From Cetobacterium sp. UBA6069 (GTDB taxonomy: Bacteria; Fusobacteriota; Fusobacteriia; Fusobacteriales; Fusobacteriaceae), in assembly GCA_002428805.1 (NCBI GenBank), contig DIXX01000047.1, positions 8,581 through 58,290 on the forward strand: DNA of 49,710 nt, read 5' to 3'. Below are positions 42,876 to 49,710 of the stretch, one piece after another. A program made the position numbers and the translations under genes. Below the pieces are notes generated by a model. That model was not told the origin of the DNA. It made no database searches and saw only the letters and a program-made list of their open reading frames with translations. The stretch's first letter is position 1; each line of letters begins with the position of its first letter.

Positions 42876-43931
42876 ATGAGCAGAGACGGTTTCATGGTAA
42901 AACTTGATAAAAATAACATTATACATAACTTTAATTATATTAAAAATTCTACTCAAAAAGAGATTATATCAGTTGTAAAAGCTAATGCTTATGGTCATGG
43001 TTTAAAAGAGGTAGTTTCTATTTTAGCCGAAGGTGGTTGCCGGTACTTTGCTGTTGCTCGGGAATCTGAAGCCATCGAGATTTTATCTTTAAATTTATCC
43101 GATGTGCAAATACTAGTCTTTGAAACAATTGGAAATCTTTCTCTTTTAAAAACTCATAAAAATTTAGAAATGTGTGTAAATAGCCTTTCTGAGCTTGAAG
43201 AATTACTTCTAAAAAATATAAATTTTTCTCAACTTCATTTAAAGTTTGATTTTGGTTTTGCTAGAAACGGTTTCACCAAGGATGAATTAAAATCAATTAA
43301 AAATATTATTACCCAAAACGACCTATATTTCAAAGGAGCTATGACACATTTTTTTAGCTCAAATCCAGAAGAAACAATTTTGATTCAAAAAGATTTCTTG
43401 GATTCTATTAACTTTTTAGGAAGAGAGCGTTTTGAAGTTATTCATTCACAAAATAGTGCTGCTACACTTCTTGGACTAGGTGAAGGATCTACTCATGTAA
43501 GATGTGGTATAAGTCTTCTTGGAATGTTAGATCCAGGTATTGAAAATGAAAATATTAGACGTTCTTGGAAGTTATCGGGTCCTATTTATAATATTAAAGA
43601 TTTCTCAGATATTGACTTTATAGGTTACATGAGAAAAGAGGATATCGATACAAAAGGTTTTAGTCGTGTTGGAAAAATTAAAATCGGTTATGGAGATGGG
43701 TTCTCTAAAAATAATACTAATCTTCTTTGTCACATAAATGACAAAGAGTTTCAAATCATCCATATCAGTATGGATACATCTTTTGTACTTATTGATGACT
43801 CAATCGAACTAGGAGATTCTGTTGAAATCTATCGAGATTTTGAGAAATCTAACTCTTTTCTTAAAATGGACCACTATGAATATACTACTCTATTAAACTC
43901 AAGAATCCCTAGAATTATTATTGAAGAATAA
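42876..43931 (+). CDS. Alanine racemase-like PLP protein (divergent)
   Basis: 351 aa from the ATG at 42876, preceded by AAAAGGGG; an upstream in-frame ATG at 42828 gives a hydrophobic extension without a ribosome-binding site. The fold-III PLP barrel is shown by VVKANAYGHG (Lys about 35), a barrel with HLKFDFGFARNGF, SAATL, HVRCGISLLG, and the C-terminal beta domain with IGYGDGF and ISMDTSFVLID. The segment that carries the second catalytic base in true alanine racemases (a GYGxxYTA-type motif) reads GYMRKEDID here, so the usual Tyr appears to be missing. It may have another substrate or have lost racemase activity. Confidence 0.75.
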   Translation: MSRDGFMVKLDKNNIIHNFNYIKNSTQKEIISVVKANAYGHGLKEVVSILAEGGCRYFAVARESEAIEILSLNLSDVQILVFETIGNLSLLKTHKNLEMCVNSLSELEELLLKNINFSQLHLKFDFGFARNGFTKDELKSIKNIITQNDLYFKGAMTHFFSSNPEETILIQKDFLDSINFLGRERFEVIHSQNSAATLLGLGEGSTHVRCGISLLGMLDPGIENENIRRSWKLSGPIYNIKDFSDIDFIGYMRKEDIDTKGFSRVGKIKIGYGDGFSKNNTNLLCHINDKEFQIIHISMDTSFVLIDDSIELGDSVEIYRDFEKSNSFLKMDHYEYTTLLNSRIPRIIIEE

Positions 43932-43987
43932 AAGGTTTTTTACATCTTTTAAGTATAATAGTTATAGTATATTTCGGAGGTGTTTAT

Positions 43988-44599
43988 ATGAATTTTAAAG
44001 ATGTTGTATCTAATAGAAGAAGCGTGAATTTTTTTGATCAAAATAAAGATTTAGATTTAAAACTATTTAAAGAGATTATCAACGAAGCTGTTTTAGCTCC
44101 GTCTTCATTTAACTTACAACCTTGGAAGATTATTGCAGTTCATTCTCCTGAGGCTAAAGAAAAATTATTTACTGCTTGTACTCAACCTAAAATAAAAGAA
44201 GCTGCCATGACCCTTATAATGGTTGGAGATACTTTTGGATATGGACGTGACAATCCAATGTGGAATACCAAAATTGAATTAGGTATGAGTGAAGAAAAGG
44301 TTAACCAACTTATCAATATGTGTGAAACTGTTTTATATCCTACGGAAGTTAAAAGAAATGCTATGGCTGTTAGAGATGTATCACTTCTTGCCATGAATAT
44401 AATGCTTTGTGCTAAAAATGTCGGTGTAGATACTCATGCTATGATTGGTTTTAATGAAGAGAAAGTTAAAGAAATTTTTGAAATAGAAGAGGATAAAACC
44501 GTTGTTATGCTGCTTTCTATTGGATACTTTGATGAAACTAAAACTCTTAATCCAAGAGAAAAAAGACTTCAATTCGATGAAATTTGTAGTGTAGTTTAA
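43988..44599 (+). CDS. Nitroreductase-family FMN oxidoreductase
   Basis: 203 aa. N-terminal VSNRRSVNFFD with the FMN-binding Arg pair, LAPSSFNLQPWKIIAVH, and the late LLSIGYFDETK are typical of the NfsA/NfnB-like superfamily. GGAGG precedes the ATG. It would reduce quinones, nitro compounds or enones with NAD(P)H; the natural substrate is unknown. It follows the racemase-like gene by 56 bp in the same direction and is followed by a strong terminator. Confidence 0.85.
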   Translation: MNFKDVVSNRRSVNFFDQNKDLDLKLFKEIINEAVLAPSSFNLQPWKIIAVHSPEAKEKLFTACTQPKIKEAAMTLIMVGDTFGYGRDNPMWNTKIELGMSEEKVNQLINMCETVLYPTEVKRNAMAVRDVSLLAMNIMLCAKNVGVDTHAMIGFNEEKVKEIFEIEEDKTVVMLLSIGYFDETKTLNPREKRLQFDEICSVV

Positions 44600-44601
44600 A
44601 C

Positions 44602-44640
44602 AAAAAACACGCAAGAACAGAAATCCTTGCGTGTTTTTTT
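44602..44640. terminator. Bidirectional intrinsic terminator
   Basis: A 14-bp perfect stem (44602-44615 with 44626-44639, core CACGCAAG), a 10-nt loop, and T and A runs. It separates the convergent nitroreductase and GNAT genes. Confidence 0.9.
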
Positions 44641-44643
44641 ATC

Positions 44644-45219
44644 CTAGTTTATTCCAAATTCTACTGGATACTCTACTGTTCCATTTATATTTTCTAAAGC
44701 TCCTGGATAGAGCTCAATAGCCATAAAATTTTCATCTGCAATCTCTAGCGGGAATTTGATATTCCATTTAGATGCGGGCTCATAACCAAATTTTTTATAA
44801 TATTCAGCATGCCCTAATACAACGATACCTTTATATCCTAAGTCTTTTGCTACTTTATGTCCTTTCTCTACTAAACTTTTACCTACACCCTTTTTCTGGA
44901 ATCTTGGTAAAACAGCTAACGGAGCTAACGCTAATAATGTTTCTTCGCCAACTTTAACTTTTGTGAAAAGAATATATCCTACTATCATGCCTTTAAATTT
45001 TGCAGTCAATGATAAATCTTTTATAAATGAATCACTTTTTAATAGAGCTCTAACTAAGTTATGCTCGTTGTGATCTGAAAATTTCTCTCTTAAAAAAGCT
45101 TTTTGTACAACTTCGACAACAAAATCTTCCTCTTTCATTTTTTTGAACCTTTTCTTTTGGAATATATAAACAGCTAAGCTTCCTAATATAAAAAACGTCA
45201 CTCCTAATATTACGTTCAT
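44644..45219 (-). CDS. GNAT-family N-acetyltransferase with N-terminal membrane helix
   Basis: 191 aa. A single hydrophobic helix (about 3-21) and a basic KKRFKKMK stretch suggest that the enzyme is tethered to the inner face of the membrane. The GNAT domain follows: LALAPLAVLPRFQKKGVGKSLV holds the acetyl-CoA pyrophosphate site (QKKGVG, about 108-113), and VVLGHAEYYKKFGYEPAS matches the small-molecule acetyltransferases annotated as YhbS-like. The substrate is unknown. The membrane tether is unusual for this subfamily. Confidence 0.82.
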   Translation of the reverse strand: MNVILGVTFFILGSLAVYIFQKKRFKKMKEEDFVVEVVQKAFLREKFSDHNEHNLVRALLKSDSFIKDLSLTAKFKGMIVGYILFTKVKVGEETLLALAPLAVLPRFQKKGVGKSLVEKGHKVAKDLGYKGIVVLGHAEYYKKFGYEPASKWNIKFPLEIADENFMAIELYPGALENINGTVEYPVEFGIN

Positions 45220-45359
45220 ATTCGTCCTCCTACATTGTTTTTACTTCATATTTATATATACAATAATATCAGATGAAATTCCTTTTTCCAAGCTGTTTTT
45301 TATTTGTAGTTCAAATCCTTTTTATAAACTTATATTTTATTTAATATAAAAAATAAAGT

Positions 45360-45388
45360 TTGACTTTATTGTAAAATCGTTGTATATT
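45360..45388 (+). promoter_or_regulatory. Promoter of the D-serine dehydratase-like gene
   Basis: TTGACT (45360-45365), a 17-bp spacer and TATATT (45383-45388), 29 bp before the ATG. The rest of 45220-45359 shows no other clear element. Confidence 0.65.
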
Positions 45389-45417
45389 TCTATTAGAAAT
45401 TTAATTGGAGGTTTAAA

Positions 45418-48692
<3,275 letters not shown>

Positions 48693-48693
<1 letters not shown>

Positions 48694-49565
48694 TATTTAT
48701 CACTCCCTGACTTTTTATTGATTATCATTATAATTATTGCTGCTATTAGTAACATTATAAAACTCACAACGTGTGGGGCACGAACTCCTAATAACATTAA
48801 ATCTTCTGCTCTAAAGAAGCTCACTATTATTCTATTTATACTGTAAATTATTATGTATGTCCACCATATTGTTCCTGTTCTATAATCTTTTTTTCTCATA
48901 TAAAAATACAAAAATATAAAACCTATAAAATTCAACCCTGCTTCATAGAGCATTGCTGGATGAAGTGGTAAATTTGGAAACTCCTCTCCTGCAGGAGAAC
49001 TAACTGGAAAAACCAGTCCCCAAGGAACTAACTCTTTATAGTTAGCTTTATTACTTAAACTTAAACTATTATAATAATTATACCATTCATAAAAGCTTGG
49101 TTTTAATTTAAAGATTATATTGAGTGGTGTAAACGTTGGTACTCCATGAACCTCTCCGTTAGCTAGATTTCCAAATCTTCCAATTCCTTGACCTAACAAA
49201 AGTAAAGGTGCAACCATATCTCCTAGTAAAAATGCATTTAACTTTTTCCGTTGAGCATATATTAACGTTCCTATAAATCCACCTAATATTCCACCATGAA
49301 TAGCCATTCCGCCCTTCCAAACAGCCAAAATATCAGCTGGGTGGTTTAAATAATATGGAAAATTAAATAAAACATAATATAATCTTCCTCCTAAAAGTCC
49401 TGAAAGCATAGCTACAAAAGCATAATCCTCTATCAAAGCCTTAGATATACTCTTTTTTTCTGCTTCTTTTTTTAAAAGTTCTATTCCTACAAAAAAAGCT
49501 ATAGCATAGCACAATCCATAGTAGCTCAATTTAAAGCTTCCTATCTCTAAAAATATTGGATTCAT
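48693..49565 (-). CDS. lgt: Prolipoprotein diacylglyceryl transferase
   Basis: 290 aa with seven predicted membrane helices. Family landmarks are YYGLCYAIAFFVG, LLGGRLYYVLFN, WKGGMAIHGGILGG and the signature GRFGNLANGEVHG (about 128-140), with HPAMLYEAGLNF near the end. It attaches diacylglycerol to the lipobox Cys of prolipoproteins, such as the product of the overlapping downstream gene. GGAGGGGG precedes the ATG. Upstream (49566-49710) only a weak promoter-like TATAAT (complement of 49637-49642) is visible. Confidence 0.95.
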
Positions 49566-49710
49566 TCCCCCTCCTTATGCCACATATTTATTTTTTAGTT
49601 AATTTTAAGCATATAATCAACCCTAACTTTTATTTGATTATATCACCACTTCTAATTTTCGTAAAACTTTTTTTACTTTTTCTAGATTTTTAATATCTTT
49701 CTATGTACTT

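Overview
The window looks like a chromosomal segment of a member of the Fusobacteriota, most likely Cetobacterium-like. This is inferred from very AT-rich DNA with strong GGAGG ribosome-binding sites, an outer membrane (a TonB-dependent receptor, Lgt and a lipoprotein) combined with a fermentative amino-acid metabolism (histidine to glutamate, [FeFe]-hydrogenase and its maturases), and FabK as enoyl-ACP reductase. No rRNA, tRNA, IS element, CRISPR array or prophage is visible. The genus is a judgement and was not computed.

Layout. 0-7 kb: the 3' end of a LysR gene, a MerR regulator with an iron-sulfur flavoprotein-like reductase, then a secreted esterase divergent from a TonB receptor, followed by a MarR regulator. 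7-12.8 kb: a carboxylate catabolic operon (PrpF-family isomerase, aconitase-family hydratase, permease) divergent from its LysR regulator; the set resembles E. coli ybhHIJ. 12.8-15.9 kb: orphan DhaM, a membrane-anchored alpha/beta hydrolase, an Rrf2 regulator with a TSCPD protein, and a small membrane protein. 16-21.6 kb: three poorly characterised genes (a coiled-coil protein, a helix-hairpin-helix/sigma-region-4-like protein, and a UvrD-type helicase with a RelE-like N-terminus and an ankyrin-like C-terminus). The helicase overlaps the [FeFe]-hydrogenase gene by 4 bp. 23.6-25 kb: a DUF4403 secreted protein. 25-30.8 kb: a histidine-degradation operon (permease, hutH, ftcD, hutI, fchA) without urocanase. 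30.9-35.6 kb: asnA followed by the hydrogenase maturases hydE, hydG and hydF. 36-41.4 kb: HAD phosphatase, purine nucleoside phosphorylase, FabK, PHP hydrolase, a gate-domain membrane protein and a MerR regulator divergent from a MATE exporter. 42.9-49.6 kb: two fold-III PLP enzymes, a nitroreductase, a GNAT enzyme, pyrG, a META-domain lipoprotein and lgt.

The most notable finding lies upstream of asnA. A consensus promoter (35928-35956) drives an unannotated 45-codon reading frame (35750-35887, minus strand) with its own Shine-Dalgarno sequence. Twenty of its 45 codons are asparagine, including a run of nine. A strong intrinsic terminator (35642-35696) follows, just before asnA. A distal part of the leader repeats the terminator's inner 5' arm and can pair with its 3' arm. 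This is the layout of classical amino-acid attenuation, here apparently sensing charged tRNA-Asn to control asparagine synthetase and possibly the downstream hydrogenase-maturation genes. A second leader terminator, with a competing upstream sequence, sits in front of pyrG.

Other links: hydrogenase and maturases are encoded about 7 kb apart with the hut operon between them. Both MerR genes neighbour promoters with the long 19-20 bp spacers typical of MerR-activated genes. Several operons are separated by well-formed bidirectional terminators.
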